This document shows, piece after piece, positions 20,830 through 35,059 of a stretch of 64,000 bases of DNA. The stretch spans positions 71,350,585 to 71,414,584 of the forward strand of contig OZ035960.1 in the NCBI GenBank assembly GCA_964034945.1. The letters are read 5' to 3'. Below the pieces are notes generated by a model. That model ran no database searches and had not been told where the DNA came from. It saw only the letters and a list, made by a program, of their open reading frames with translations. The DNA comes from Chrysopilus asiliformis (taxonomy: Eukaryota; Arthropoda; Insecta; Diptera; Rhagionidae). Position 1 is the stretch's first letter; each line of letters opens with the position of its first letter. Both the position numbers and the translations under genes were made by a program.

Positions 20830-21075
20830 TTTTTTTAAAAAAAGCTTTTATTAAAAAAGAATGCACTAAAAAGAAAAAAATAATTTTCTGGACGCTGTGT
20901 TGTGTATCACAAATATAAAAGCTTTTAAAAAGCGAGATAAAGCATAAAACAATAAAATAAAAATTTATCTCGCTTTTAAAAAGCTTTTATATTTGTGATA
21001 CACAGCGTCCAGAAAATTATTTTTTTCTTTTTAGTGCATTCTTTTTTAATAAAAGCTTTTTTAAAAAAAATTTTT
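20830..21075. repeat. Long palindrome at Helitron B1 3' end
   Basis: Arms of about 105 bp (20830-20940 and 20964-21075) are near-perfect inverted repeats around an AT-rich loop. They contain ATTTTCTGGACGCTGTG, ATATAAAAGCTTTT and GAATGCACTAAAAAG. The same palindrome occurs at 35850-36072 and 37500-37730. The left arm carries a small extra GTGTT. Confidence 0.92.
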
Positions 21076-21103
21076 TTTTTATTTTTTTTATTTTATGTTA
21101 GTT

Positions 21104-21205
21104 ATGTTAAGAAAAATTTGCAAATGGCAAATGGATTTAATAAAAAATCACAAACTTGAAAAGTACAGAAAAAAACAAAAAATTATGAATGTTACGAACT
21201 CGTAA
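21104..21205 (+). pseudogene. Possible last piece of the P-type transposase
   Basis: After the Helitron B1 palindrome an open stretch reads LRKICKWQMDLIKNHKLEKY and ends at TAA. Lysine-rich text beginning with an 'LR-x-x' block is plausible for the tail of a P-element/THAP9 protein and its position fits, but the similarity is weak and it could be chance. Confidence 0.3.
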
Positions 21206-21221
21206 GAATAAAATCTAAATA

Positions 21222-24200
21222 AAAAATATCAGTTGTGGTCAACACAAAACTTTCTTCTACAAAATCTACGACCCTGCGCAATTTACGCTAGAGCCCTGTC
21301 GCGTTGTCAACCTAAGACGACCTCCCAATAAATTCTTGGTTTATTCAAAAATATCAAAACCGTACAAAATTTGAGATACCTTGAGAACTGTAAAAGATAT
21401 CAATTTACGGTAAATGGCAAAAATGTAGAAAATGTTAACATCTTTAATTATTCTTTTAACTGATTTGTCGAAAAACCGTTAGTTTGCAAATTATTCGCAA
21501 AAATATGATTTTTTACATATTAATGAAAATATCTCAATAACGGTAAAATATATCGGATAACGGTAAAAGACAAAATTGTGCAGAATGCCATTCTCATACA
21601 TTCAGTCAGCAAAAACCCGTTAGTTTTCGAGATAATCGCAAAAAACAGTTTTTTTTGGAAATAACGGTTTATCTCGATAACAGGTGGAGATATCGAGTTA
21701 TAGCTAAAGACAAAAGTGTGGGAAATTTTATTTTCTCCAAGTTTTGTCATACTTAAGGCCACTAAAAAACGCGTAGTTAGACTGACAGACTGACAGACTG
21801 ACAGACTGACAGACTGACAGACTGACAGACTGACAGACTGACAGACTGACAGACTGACAGACTGACAGACTGACAGACTGACAGACTGACAGACTGACAG
21901 ACTGACAGACTGACAGACTGACAGACTGACAGACTGACAGACTGACAGACTGACAGACTGACAGACTGACAGACTGACAGACTGACAGACTGACAGACTG
22001 ACAGACTGACAGACTGACAGACTGACAGACTGACAGACTGACAGACTGACAGACTGACAGACTGACAGACTGACAGACTGACAGACTGACAGACTGACAG
22101 ACTGACAGACTGACAGACTGACAGACTGACAGACTGACAGACTGACAGACTGACAGACTGACAGACTGACAGACTGACAGACTGACAGACTGACAGACTG
22201 ACAGACTGACAGACTGACAGACTGACAGACTGACAGACTGACAGACTGACAGACTGACAGACTGACAGACTGACAGACTGACAGACTGACAGACTGACAG
22301 ACTGACAGACTGACAGACTGACAGACTGACAGACTGACAGACTGACAGACTGACAGACTGACAGACTGACAGACTGACAGACTGACAGACTGACAGACTG
22401 ACAGACTGACAGACTGACAGACTGACAGACTGACAGACTGACAGACTGACAGACTGACAGACTGACAGACTGACAGACTGACAGACTGACAGACTGACAG
22501 ACTGACAGACTGACAGACTGACAGACTGACAGACTGACAGACTGACAGACTGACAGACTGACAGACTGACAGACTGACAGACTGACAGACTGACAGACTG
22601 ACAGACTGACAGACTGACAGACTGACAGACTGACAGACTGACAGACTGACAGACTGACAGACTGACAGACTGACAGACTGACAGACTGACAGACTGACAG
22701 ACTGACAGACTGACAGACTGACAGACTGACAGACTGACAGACTGACAGACTGACAGACTGACAGACTGACAGACTGACAGACTGACAGACTGACAGACTG
22801 ACAGACTGACAGACTGACAGACTGACAGACTGACAGACTGACAGACTGACAGACTGACAGACTGACAGACTGACAGACTGACAGACTGACAGACTGACAG
22901 ACTGACAGACTGACAGACTGACAGACTGACAGACTGACAGACTGACAGACTGACAGACTGACAGACTGACAGACTGACAGACTGACAGACTGACAGACTG
23001 ACAGACTGACAGACTGACAGACTGACAGACTGACAGACTGACAGACTGACAGACTGACAGACTGACAGACTGACAGACTGACAGACTGACAGACTGACAG
23101 ACTGACAGACTGACAGACTGACAGACTGACAGACTGACAGACTGACAGACTGACAGACTGACAGACTGACAGACTGACAGACTGACAGACTGACAGACTG
23201 ACAGACTGACAGACTGACAGACTGACAGACTGACAGACTGACAGACTGACAGACTGACAGACTGACAGACTGACAGACTGACAGACTGACAGACTGACAG
23301 ACTGACAGACTGACAGACTGACAGACTGACAGACTGACAGACTGACAGACTGACAGACTGACAGACTGACAGACTGACAGACTGACAGACTGACAGACTG
23401 ACAGACTGACAGACTGACAGACTGACAGACTGACAGACTGACAGACTGACAGACTGACAGACTGACAGACTGACAGACTGACAGACTGACAGACTGACAG
23501 ACTGACAGACTGACAGACTGACAGACTGACAGACTGACAGACTGACAGACTGACAGACTGACAGACTGACAGACTGACAGACTGACAGACTGACAGACTG
23601 ACAGACTGACAGACTGACAGACTGACAGACTGACAGACTGACAGACTGACAGACTGACAGACTGACAGACTGACAGACTGACAGACTGACAGACTGACAG
23701 ACTGACAGACTGACAGACTGACAGACTGACAGACTGACAGACTGACAGACTGACAGACTGACAGACTGACAGACTGACAGACTGACAGACTGACAGACTG
23801 ACAGACTGACAGACTGACAGACTGACAGACTGACAGACTGACAGACTGACAGACTGACAGACTGACAGACTGACAGACTGACAGACTGACAGACTGACAG
23901 ACTGACAGACTGACAGACTGACAGACTGACAGACTGACAGACTGACAGACTGACAGACTGACAGACTGACAGACTGACAGACTGACAGACTGACAGACTG
24001 ACAGACTGACAGACTGACAGACTGACAGACTGACAGACTGACAGACTGACAGACTGACAGACTGACAGACTGACAGACTGACAGACTGACAGACTGACAG
24101 ACTGACAGACTGACAGACTGACAGACTGACAGACTGACAGACTGACAGACTGACAGACTGACAGACTGACAGACTGACAGACTGACAGACTGACAGACTG

Positions 24201-27200
24201 ACAGACTGACAGACTGACAGACTGACAGACTGACAGACTGACAGACTGACAGACTGACAGACTGACAGACTGACAGACTGACAGACTGACAGACTGACAG
24301 ACTGACAGACTGACAGACTGACAGACTGACAGACTGACAGACTGACAGACTGACAGACTGACAGACTGACAGACTGACAGACTGACAGACTGACAGACTG
24401 ACAGACTGACAGACTGACAGACTGACAGACTGACAGACTGACAGACTGACAGACTGACAGACTGACAGACTGACAGACTGACAGACTGACAGACTGACAG
24501 ACTGACAGACTGACAGACTGACAGACTGACAGACTGACAGACTGACAGACTGACAGACTGACAGACTGACAGACTGACAGACTGACAGACTGACAGACTG
24601 ACAGACTGACAGACTGACAGACTGACAGACTGACAGACTGACAGACTGACAGACTGACAGACTGACAGACTGACAGACTGACAGACTGACAGACTGACAG
24701 ACTGACAGACTGACAGACTGACAGACTGACAGACTGACAGACTGACAGACTGACAGACTGACAGACTGACAGACTGACAGACTGACAGACTGACAGACTG
24801 ACAGACTGACAGACTGACAGACTGACAGACTGACAGACTGACAGACTGACAGACTGACAGACTGACAGACTGACAGACTGACAGACTGACAGACTGACAG
24901 ACTGACAGACTGACAGACTGACAGACTGACAGACTGACAGACTGACAGACTGACAGACTGACAGACTGACAGACTGACAGACTGACAGACTGACAGACTG
25001 ACAGACTGACAGACTGACAGACTGACAGACTGACAGACTGACAGACTGACAGACTGACAGACTGACAGACTGACAGACTGACAGACTGACAGACTGACAG
25101 ACTGACAGACTGACAGACTGACAGACTGACAGACTGACAGACTGACAGACTGACAGACTGACAGACTGACAGACTGACAGACTGACAGACTGACAGACTG
25201 ACAGACTGACAGACTGACAGACTGACAGACTGACAGACTGACAGACTGACAGACTGACAGACTGACAGACTGACAGACTGACAGACTGACAGACTGACAG
25301 ACTGACAGACTGACAGACTGACAGACTGACAGACTGACAGACTGACAGACTGACAGACTGACAGACTGACAGACTGACAGACTGACAGACTGACAGACTG
25401 ACAGACTGACAGACTGACAGACTGACAGACTGACAGACTGACAGACTGACAGACTGACAGACTGACAGACTGACAGACTGACAGACTGACAGACTGACAG
25501 ACTGACAGACTGACAGACTGACAGACTGACAGACTGACAGACTGACAGACTGACAGACTGACAGACTGACAGACTGACAGACTGACAGACTGACAGACTG
25601 ACAGACTGACAGACTGACAGACTGACAGACTGACAGACTGACAGACTGACAGACTGACAGACTGACAGACTGACAGACTGACAGACTGACAGACTGACAG
25701 ACTGACAGACTGACAGACTGACAGACTGACAGACTGACAGACTGACAGACTGACAGACTGACAGACTGACAGACTGACAGACTGACAGACTGACAGACTG
25801 ACAGACTGACAGACTGACAGACTGACAGACTGACAGACTGACAGACTGACAGACTGACAGACTGACAGACTGACAGACTGACAGACTGACAGACTGACAG
25901 ACTGACAGACTGACAGACTGACAGACTGACAGACTGACAGACTGACAGACTGACAGACTGACAGACTGACAGACTGACAGACTGACAGACTGACAGACTG
26001 ACAGACTGACAGACTGACAGACTGACAGACTGACAGACTGACAGACTGACAGACTGACAGACTGACAGACTGACAGACTGACAGACTGACAGACTGACAG
26101 ACTGACAGACTGACAGACTGACAGACTGACAGACTGACAGACTGACAGACTGACAGACTGACAGACTGACAGACTGACAGACTGACAGACTGACAGACTG
26201 ACAGACTGACAGACTGACAGACTGACAGACTGACAGACTGACAGACTGACAGACTGACAGACTGACAGACTGACAGACTGACAGACTGACAGACTGACAG
26301 ACTGACAGACTGACAGACTGACAGACTGACAGACTGACAGACTGACAGACTGACAGACTGACAGACTGACAGACTGACAGACTGACAGACTGACAGACTG
26401 ACAGACTGACAGACTGACAGACTGACAGACTGACAGACTGACAGACTGACAGACTGACAGACTGACAGACTGACAGACTGACAGACTGACAGACTGACAG
26501 ACTGACAGACTGACAGACTGACAGACTGACAGACTGACAGACTGACAGACTGACAGACTGACAGACTGACAGACTGACAGACTGACAGACTGACAGACTG
26601 ACAGACTGACAGACTGACAGACTGACAGACTGACAGACTGACAGACTGACAGACTGACAGACTGACAGACTGACAGACTGACAGACTGACAGACTGACAG
26701 ACTGACAGACTGACAGACTGACAGACTGACAGACTGACAGACTGACAGACTGACAGACTGACAGACTGACAGACTGACAGACTGACAGACTGACAGACTG
26801 ACAGACTGACAGACTGACAGACTGACAGACTGACAGACTGACAGACTGACAGACTGACAGACTGACAGACTGACAGACTGACAGACTGACAGACTGACAG
26901 ACTGACAGACTGACAGACTGACAGACTGACAGACTGACAGACTGACAGACTGACAGACTGACAGACTGACAGACTGACAGACTGACAGACTGACAGACTG
27001 ACAGACTGACAGACTGACAGACTGACAGACTGACAGACTGACAGACTGACAGACTGACAGACTGACAGACTGACAGACTGACAGACTGACAGACTGACAG
27101 ACTGACAGACTGACAGACTGACAGACTGACAGACTGACAGACTGACAGACTGACAGACTGACAGACTGACAGACTGACAGACTGACAGACTGACAGACTG

Positions 27201-30200
27201 ACAGACTGACAGACTGACAGACTGACAGACTGACAGACTGACAGACTGACAGACTGACAGACTGACAGACTGACAGACTGACAGACTGACAGACTGACAG
27301 ACTGACAGACTGACAGACTGACAGACTGACAGACTGACAGACTGACAGACTGACAGACTGACAGACTGACAGACTGACAGACTGACAGACTGACAGACTG
27401 ACAGACTGACAGACTGACAGACTGACAGACTGACAGACTGACAGACTGACAGACTGACAGACTGACAGACTGACAGACTGACAGACTGACAGACTGACAG
27501 ACTGACAGACTGACAGACTGACAGACTGACAGACTGACAGACTGACAGACTGACAGACTGACAGACTGACAGACTGACAGACTGACAGACTGACAGACTG
27601 ACAGACTGACAGACTGACAGACTGACAGACTGACAGACTGACAGACTGACAGACTGACAGACTGACAGACTGACAGACTGACAGACTGACAGACTGACAG
27701 ACTGACAGACTGACAGACTGACAGACTGACAGACTGACAGACTGACAGACTGACAGACTGACAGACTGACAGACTGACAGACTGACAGACTGACAGACTG
27801 ACAGACTGACAGACTGACAGACTGACAGACTGACAGACTGACAGACTGACAGACTGACAGACTGACAGACTGACAGACTGACAGACTGACAGACTGACAG
27901 ACTGACAGACTGACAGACTGACAGACTGACAGACTGACAGACTGACAGACTGACAGACTGACAGACTGACAGACTGACAGACTGACAGACTGACAGACTG
28001 ACAGACTGACAGACTGACAGACTGACAGACTGACAGACTGACAGACTGACAGACTGACAGACTGACAGACTGACAGACTGACAGACTGACAGACTGACAG
28101 ACTGACAGACTGACAGACTGACAGACTGACAGACTGACAGACTGACAGACTGACAGACTGACAGACTGACAGACTGACAGACTGACAGACTGACAGACTG
28201 ACAGACTGACAGACTGACAGACTGACAGACTGACAGACTGACAGACTGACAGACTGACAGACTGACAGACTGACAGACTGACAGACTGACAGACTGACAG
28301 ACTGACAGACTGACAGACTGACAGACTGACAGACTGACAGACTGACAGACTGACAGACTGACAGACTGACAGACTGACAGACTGACAGACTGACAGACTG
28401 ACAGACTGACAGACTGACAGACTGACAGACTGACAGACTGACAGACTGACAGACTGACAGACTGACAGACTGACAGACTGACAGACTGACAGACTGACAG
28501 ACTGACAGACTGACAGACTGACAGACTGACAGACTGACAGACTGACAGACTGACAGACTGACAGACTGACAGACTGACAGACTGACAGACTGACAGACTG
28601 ACAGACTGACAGACTGACAGACTGACAGACTGACAGACTGACAGACTGACAGACTGACAGACTGACAGACTGACAGACTGACAGACTGACAGACTGACAG
28701 ACTGACAGACTGACAGACTGACAGACTGACAGACTGACAGACTGACAGACTGACAGACTGACAGACTGACAGACTGACAGACTGACAGACTGACAGACTG
28801 ACAGACTGACAGACTGACAGACTGACAGACTGACAGACTGACAGACTGACAGACTGACAGACTGACAGACTGACAGACTGACAGACTGACAGACTGACAG
28901 ACTGACAGACTGACAGACTGACAGACTGACAGACTGACAGACTGACAGACTGACAGACTGACAGACTGACAGACTGACAGACTGACAGACTGACAGACTG
29001 ACAGACTGACAGACTGACAGACTGACAGACTGACAGACTGACAGACTGACAGACTGACAGACTGACAGACTGACAGACTGACAGACTGACAGACTGACAG
29101 ACTGACAGACTGACAGACTGACAGACTGACAGACTGACAGACTGACAGACTGACAGACTGACAGACTGACAGACTGACAGACTGACAGACTGACAGACTG
29201 ACAGACTGACAGACTGACAGACTGACAGACTGACAGACTGACAGACTGACAGACTGACAGACTGACAGACTGACAGACTGACAGACTGACAGACTGACAG
29301 ACTGACAGACTGACAGACTGACAGACTGACAGACTGACAGACTGACAGACTGACAGACTGACAGACTGACAGACTGACAGACTGACAGACTGACAGACTG
29401 ACAGACTGACAGACTGACAGACTGACAGACTGACAGACTGACAGACTGACAGACTGACAGACTGACAGACTGACAGACTGACAGACTGACAGACTGACAG
29501 ACTGACAGACTGACAGACTGACAGACTGACAGACTGACAGACTGACAGACTGACAGACTGACAGACTGACAGACTGACAGACTGACAGACTGACAGACTG
29601 ACAGACTGACAGACTGACAGACTGACAGACTGACAGACTGACAGACTGACAGACTGACAGACTGACAGACTGACAGACTGACAGACTGACAGACTGACAG
29701 ACTGACAGACTGACAGACTGACAGACTGACAGACTGACAGACTGACAGACTGACAGACTGACAGACTGACAGACTGACAGACTGACAGACTGACAGACTG
29801 ACAGACTGACAGACTGACAGACTGACAGACTGACAGACTGACAGACTGACAGACTGACAGACTGACAGACTGACAGACTGACAGACTGACAGACTGACAG
29901 ACTGACAGACTGACAGACTGACAGACTGACAGACTGACAGACTGACAGACTGACAGACTGACAGACTGACAGACTGACAGACTGACAGACTGACAGACTG
30001 ACAGACTGACAGACTGACAGACTGACAGACTGACAGACTGACAGACTGACAGACTGACAGACTGACAGACTGACAGACTGACAGACTGACAGACTGACAG
30101 ACTGACAGACTGACAGACTGACAGACTGACAGACTGACAGACTGACAGACTGACAGACTGACAGACTGACAGACTGACAGACTGACAGACTGACAGACTG

Positions 30201-33200
30201 ACAGACTGACAGACTGACAGACTGACAGACTGACAGACTGACAGACTGACAGACTGACAGACTGACAGACTGACAGACTGACAGACTGACAGACTGACAG
30301 ACTGACAGACTGACAGACTGACAGACTGACAGACTGACAGACTGACAGACTGACAGACTGACAGACTGACAGACTGACAGACTGACAGACTGACAGACTG
30401 ACAGACTGACAGACTGACAGACTGACAGACTGACAGACTGACAGACTGACAGACTGACAGACTGACAGACTGACAGACTGACAGACTGACAGACTGACAG
30501 ACTGACAGACTGACAGACTGACAGACTGACAGACTGACAGACTGACAGACTGACAGACTGACAGACTGACAGACTGACAGACTGACAGACTGACAGACTG
30601 ACAGACTGACAGACTGACAGACTGACAGACTGACAGACTGACAGACTGACAGACTGACAGACTGACAGACTGACAGACTGACAGACTGACAGACTGACAG
30701 ACTGACAGACTGACAGACTGACAGACTGACAGACTGACAGACTGACAGACTGACAGACTGACAGACTGACAGACTGACAGACTGACAGACTGACAGACTG
30801 ACAGACTGACAGACTGACAGACTGACAGACTGACAGACTGACAGACTGACAGACTGACAGACTGACAGACTGACAGACTGACAGACTGACAGACTGACAG
30901 ACTGACAGACTGACAGACTGACAGACTGACAGACTGACAGACTGACAGACTGACAGACTGACAGACTGACAGACTGACAGACTGACAGACTGACAGACTG
31001 ACAGACTGACAGACTGACAGACTGACAGACTGACAGACTGACAGACTGACAGACTGACAGACTGACAGACTGACAGACTGACAGACTGACAGACTGACAG
31101 ACTGACAGACTGACAGACTGACAGACTGACAGACTGACAGACTGACAGACTGACAGACTGACAGACTGACAGACTGACAGACTGACAGACTGACAGACTG
31201 ACAGACTGACAGACTGACAGACTGACAGACTGACAGACTGACAGACTGACAGACTGACAGACTGACAGACTGACAGACTGACAGACTGACAGACTGACAG
31301 ACTGACAGACTGACAGACTGACAGACTGACAGACTGACAGACTGACAGACTGACAGACTGACAGACTGACAGACTGACAGACTGACAGACTGACAGACTG
31401 ACAGACTGACAGACTGACAGACTGACAGACTGACAGACTGACAGACTGACAGACTGACAGACTGACAGACTGACAGACTGACAGACTGACAGACTGACAG
31501 ACTGACAGACTGACAGACTGACAGACTGACAGACTGACAGACTGACAGACTGACAGACTGACAGACTGACAGACTGACAGACTGACAGACTGACAGACTG
31601 ACAGACTGACAGACTGACAGACTGACAGACTGACAGACTGACAGACTGACAGACTGACAGACTGACAGACTGACAGACTGACAGACTGACAGACTGACAG
31701 ACTGACAGACTGACAGACTGACAGACTGACAGACTGACAGACTGACAGACTGACAGACTGACAGACTGACAGACTGACAGACTGACAGACTGACAGACTG
31801 ACAGACTGACAGACTGACAGACTGACAGACTGACAGACTGACAGACTGACAGACTGACAGACTGACAGACTGACAGACTGACAGACTGACAGACTGACAG
31901 ACTGACAGACTGACAGACTGACAGACTGACAGACTGACAGACTGACAGACTGACAGACTGACAGACTGACAGACTGACAGACTGACAGACTGACAGACTG
32001 ACAGACTGACAGACTGACAGACTGACAGACTGACAGACTGACAGACTGACAGACTGACAGACTGACAGACTGACAGACTGACAGACTGACAGACTGACAG
32101 ACTGACAGACTGACAGACTGACAGACTGACAGACTGACAGACTGACAGACTGACAGACTGACAGACTGACAGACTGACAGACTGACAGACTGACAGACTG
32201 ACAGACTGACAGACTGACAGACTGACAGACTGACAGACTGACAGACTGACAGACTGACAGACTGACAGACTGACAGACTGACAGACTGACAGACTGACAG
32301 ACTGACAGACTGACAGACTGACAGACTGACAGACTGACAGACTGACAGACTGACAGACTGACAGACTGACAGACTGACAGACTGACAGACTGACAGACTG
32401 ACAGACTGACAGACTGACAGACTGACAGACTGACAGACTGACAGACTGACAGACTGACAGACTGACAGACTGACAGACTGACAGACTGACAGACTGACAG
32501 ACTGACAGACTGACAGACTGACAGACTGACAGACTGACAGACTGACAGACTGACAGACTGACAGACTGACAGACTGACAGACTGACAGACTGACAGACTG
32601 ACAGACTGACAGACTGACAGACTGACAGACTGACAGACTGACAGACTGACAGACTGACAGACTGACAGACTGACAGACTGACAGACTGACAGACTGACAG
32701 ACTGACAGACTGACAGACTGACAGACTGACAGACTGACAGACTGACAGACTGACAGACTGACAGACTGACAGACTGACAGACTGACAGACTGACAGACTG
32801 ACAGACTGACAGACTGACAGACTGACAGACTGACAGACTGACAGACTGACAGACTGACAGACTGACAGACTGACAGACTGACAGACTGACAGACTGACAG
32901 ACTGACAGACTGACAGACTGACAGACTGACAGACTGACAGACTGACAGACTGACAGACTGACAGACTGACAGACTGACAGACTGACAGACTGACAGACTG
33001 ACAGACTGACAGACTGACAGACTGACAGACTGACAGACTGACAGACTGACAGACTGACAGACTGACAGACTGACAGACTGACAGACTGACAGACTGACAG
33101 ACTGACAGACTGACAGACTGACAGACTGACAGACTGACAGACTGACAGACTGACAGACTGACAGACTGACAGACTGACAGACTGACAGACTGACAGACTG

Positions 33201-33675
33201 ACAGACTGACAGACTGACAGACTGACAGACTGACAGACTGACAGACTGACAGACTGACAGACTGACAGACTGACAGACTGACAGACTGACAGACTGACAG
33301 ACTGACAGACTGACAGACTGACAGACTGACAGACTGACAGACTGACAGACTGACAGACTGACAGACTGACAGACTGACAGACTGACAGACTGACAGACTG
33401 ACAGACTGACAGACTGACAGACTGACAGACTGACAGACTGACAGACTGACAGACTGAGAGACTGACAGACTGACAGACTGACAGACTGACAGACTGACAG
33501 ACTGACAGACTGACAGACTGACAGACTGACAGACTGACAGACAGAAAGACATTTTTTAAATATGACTCCAATCGACTCAGGAGTGATCGGGAAATGTTTT
33601 TTAGGCAAAATTAAGAGGTCGAAATTTTTCATGAATACAATACTTTATTATACTCCGTAGAAGAAAGTAAAAATC
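21222..33675 (+). repeat. Inverted copy of the Gypsy leader segment, split by the octamer array
   Basis: Bases 21222-21778 are the reverse complement of about 18590-19125, and 33541-33675 of about 18249-18385. Roughly 200 bp present in the leader copy (from after GTCTGTCAG to before AACTACGCG) is missing here and the octamer array stands in its place. A few substitutions separate the copies. The rest of the Gypsy element is absent on both sides. Confidence 0.88.
21779..33543. repeat. (GACTGACA)n octamer array, about 1,470 units
   Basis: An 11.76-kb stretch has a strict 8-bp period. The only deviation I saw is one substitution (C to G at 33458), close to the right end. Both ends pass directly into the leader-derived flank (gcgtagtt on the left, gacagacagaaagac on the right). 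Because 8 is not a multiple of 3, all three minus-strand frames read the same octapeptide SLSVCQSV without a stop, which makes three spurious frames of about 4,000 codons; every plus-strand frame meets TGA within eight codons. This is a micro/minisatellite, not a gene. Confidence 0.98.
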
Positions 33676-33807
33676 ATGGTAAAATCACCATACGGCAATA
33701 AATAGTATGTAGGTAGATATATATTTTAGGATTGGTGAGAGGCAAGGGGACTCACCTAAATCAACCACCCCAAATGGGACCAGAAGCCCGCCACGTCCAC
33801 GTCGTTC
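33676..33807. other. Unassigned spacer
   Basis: This short stretch between the leader copy and a MITE contains a GC-richer block (CCCGCCACGTCCACG). No gene or repeat was identified. Confidence 0.5.
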
Positions 33808-34703
33808 CAGTCACTGAGACATGATTGATCTTATCAATTGCCGTGTGCCTGACGATTAGACTTGCGCTACTAAAAATATGAGTTTTGTGTACTTAACATT
33901 CGTTTTATAAATTTGTACATTTACGAGCCTCAAAGCTTTCAACAATCCACTCTTTAGACTTTTTGGTTTCTTATATGAAGTACGTAGTATCAAAAGTATT
34001 GTACAGTACACTCGCGATTTATGTACAGGAAATTTTAAGCTGGTCATATAACAGAGTATTTATTCTCAAATAGTCTAGTTTATCCTTAAATGCTTACGCA
34101 TCCTTGGACAATTTTTGTGTGACAAATTTAAGAAATATTAAGAGGTATTCATTTCGAATTGCGATCAAATTAAAAATGCTTGATTGCATCCTAAAATGTG
34201 GCCTTTAGGCAATCGCCATAAAAAAAGGCAGATTTATAGGCGTGAGAAGGAGTGGTCAAATCTAATTAAGTTGGATGGAAGAGTTGTGTAAGAGTTTTTC
34301 TAGCATTTATAATTTTTTGACCTTACTCACCGTTTTCCAGAGAATCTCAAAAATATTTTCATTTGAACGAGAGTTTCTGGAAGGGTTGGATTAATTTTGC
34401 TCATCAACGAACTTAGTTTTCATTTTTTGAGAAAAACTCTTTGTCAAATTTAAAGTTCCTAGCCAAACCTAGCACCCGGAATCGTACCCCTCAGAAAGCG
34501 TAATAAGGTCTCTAGTATATAGATGAACATTTCAACTAACAGTTGTTTTTGGGTCAAGGAATCGTGAAATGAGTTTTGATTCGGTAATCTTTGTACAAAT
34601 TTATGAAACGAATGTTAAGTACACAAAACTCATATTTTTAGTCGCGCAAGTCTAATCGTCAGGCACACGGCAATTGATAAGATCAATCATGTCTCAGTGA
34701 CTG
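33808..34703. mobile_element. MITE with long terminal inverted repeats
   Basis: Inverted repeats of roughly 110 bp start CAGTCACTGAGACATG and continue through TTATCAATTGCCGTGTG, GACGATTAGACTTGCG and AACATTCGTTT; the left is at 33808-33920 and the right at 34596-34703. The 670-bp middle is AT-rich with no recognisable protein. Target duplication is unclear. The superfamily is not assigned. Confidence 0.75.
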
Positions 34704-34920
34704 TCATCAACTGACCCTTATGGCTGGATATGGCTCTTTTTTATTAAAGTATTTTGAATATAACCAAAAGACCCCATCGCTCAGTTCTCAACACAAAATT
34801 TTAACATTTTAAATGTTTTTTTGTGCCATATGGATTTTTTTTGCTCCTTTATAATTTATGAAAGTAATGACACTCTCTCTTTCGGCGCTACTAATGTCTC
34901 TCACCAGAGACAGAGATCCC
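34704..34920. other. Unassigned spacer
   Basis: AT-rich sequence with no gene, repeat or element end recognised. Confidence 0.5.
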
Positions 34921-35036
34921 TACACAGTCTTATCAATTTATTTGGGATACCGAGATCTCTCATGACTTTATAAAGTTCTACCCTGACTAGGCTATCATAG
35001 GAGGTTTTAAAGTCTATGAATATGTGTTTTACTTAC
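34921..35036 (-). pseudogene. LINE reverse transcriptase scrap (RT motif A region)
   Basis: On the minus strand the translation reads FIDFKTSYDS followed by LYKVMRDLGIPNKLI, which is RT block 3 (F-x-D-F-x-x-A-Y-D-S...GIP-x-K) of non-LTR retrotransposons. Only about 35 codons survive. It lies downstream, in the sense direction, of a fragment from a later part of an RT, so the two are not in natural order. Confidence 0.7.
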
Positions 35037-35059
35037 CTCGCATGCGTAGAGTGCCTAGT

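Larger units (their letters stand above)
19804..21075 (+). mobile_element. Non-autonomous family-B Helitron derivative (copy B1)
   Basis: It begins TAAAAGCTTTTATTTAGC and a conserved 170-bp 5' segment (cttgcaacccaattttgac and following), then 122-bp minisatellite units, then a conserved 3' segment (ttcgaatatatatccttac) and a long palindrome. The same 5' and 3' parts bound the autonomous Helitron at 37.5-44.5 kb, so this is its internally deleted relative. A solo LTR is inserted at 20368-20672. The exact ends are uncertain because the terminal sequence is A/T-rich. Confidence 0.72.

Noticed and set aside
21520..33632. Three overlapping minus-strand frames of about 3,950-4,010 codons
   Set aside because: They are the same octapeptide repeated because an 8-bp unit without stops reads open in all three frames; no start context, domain or unique sequence.
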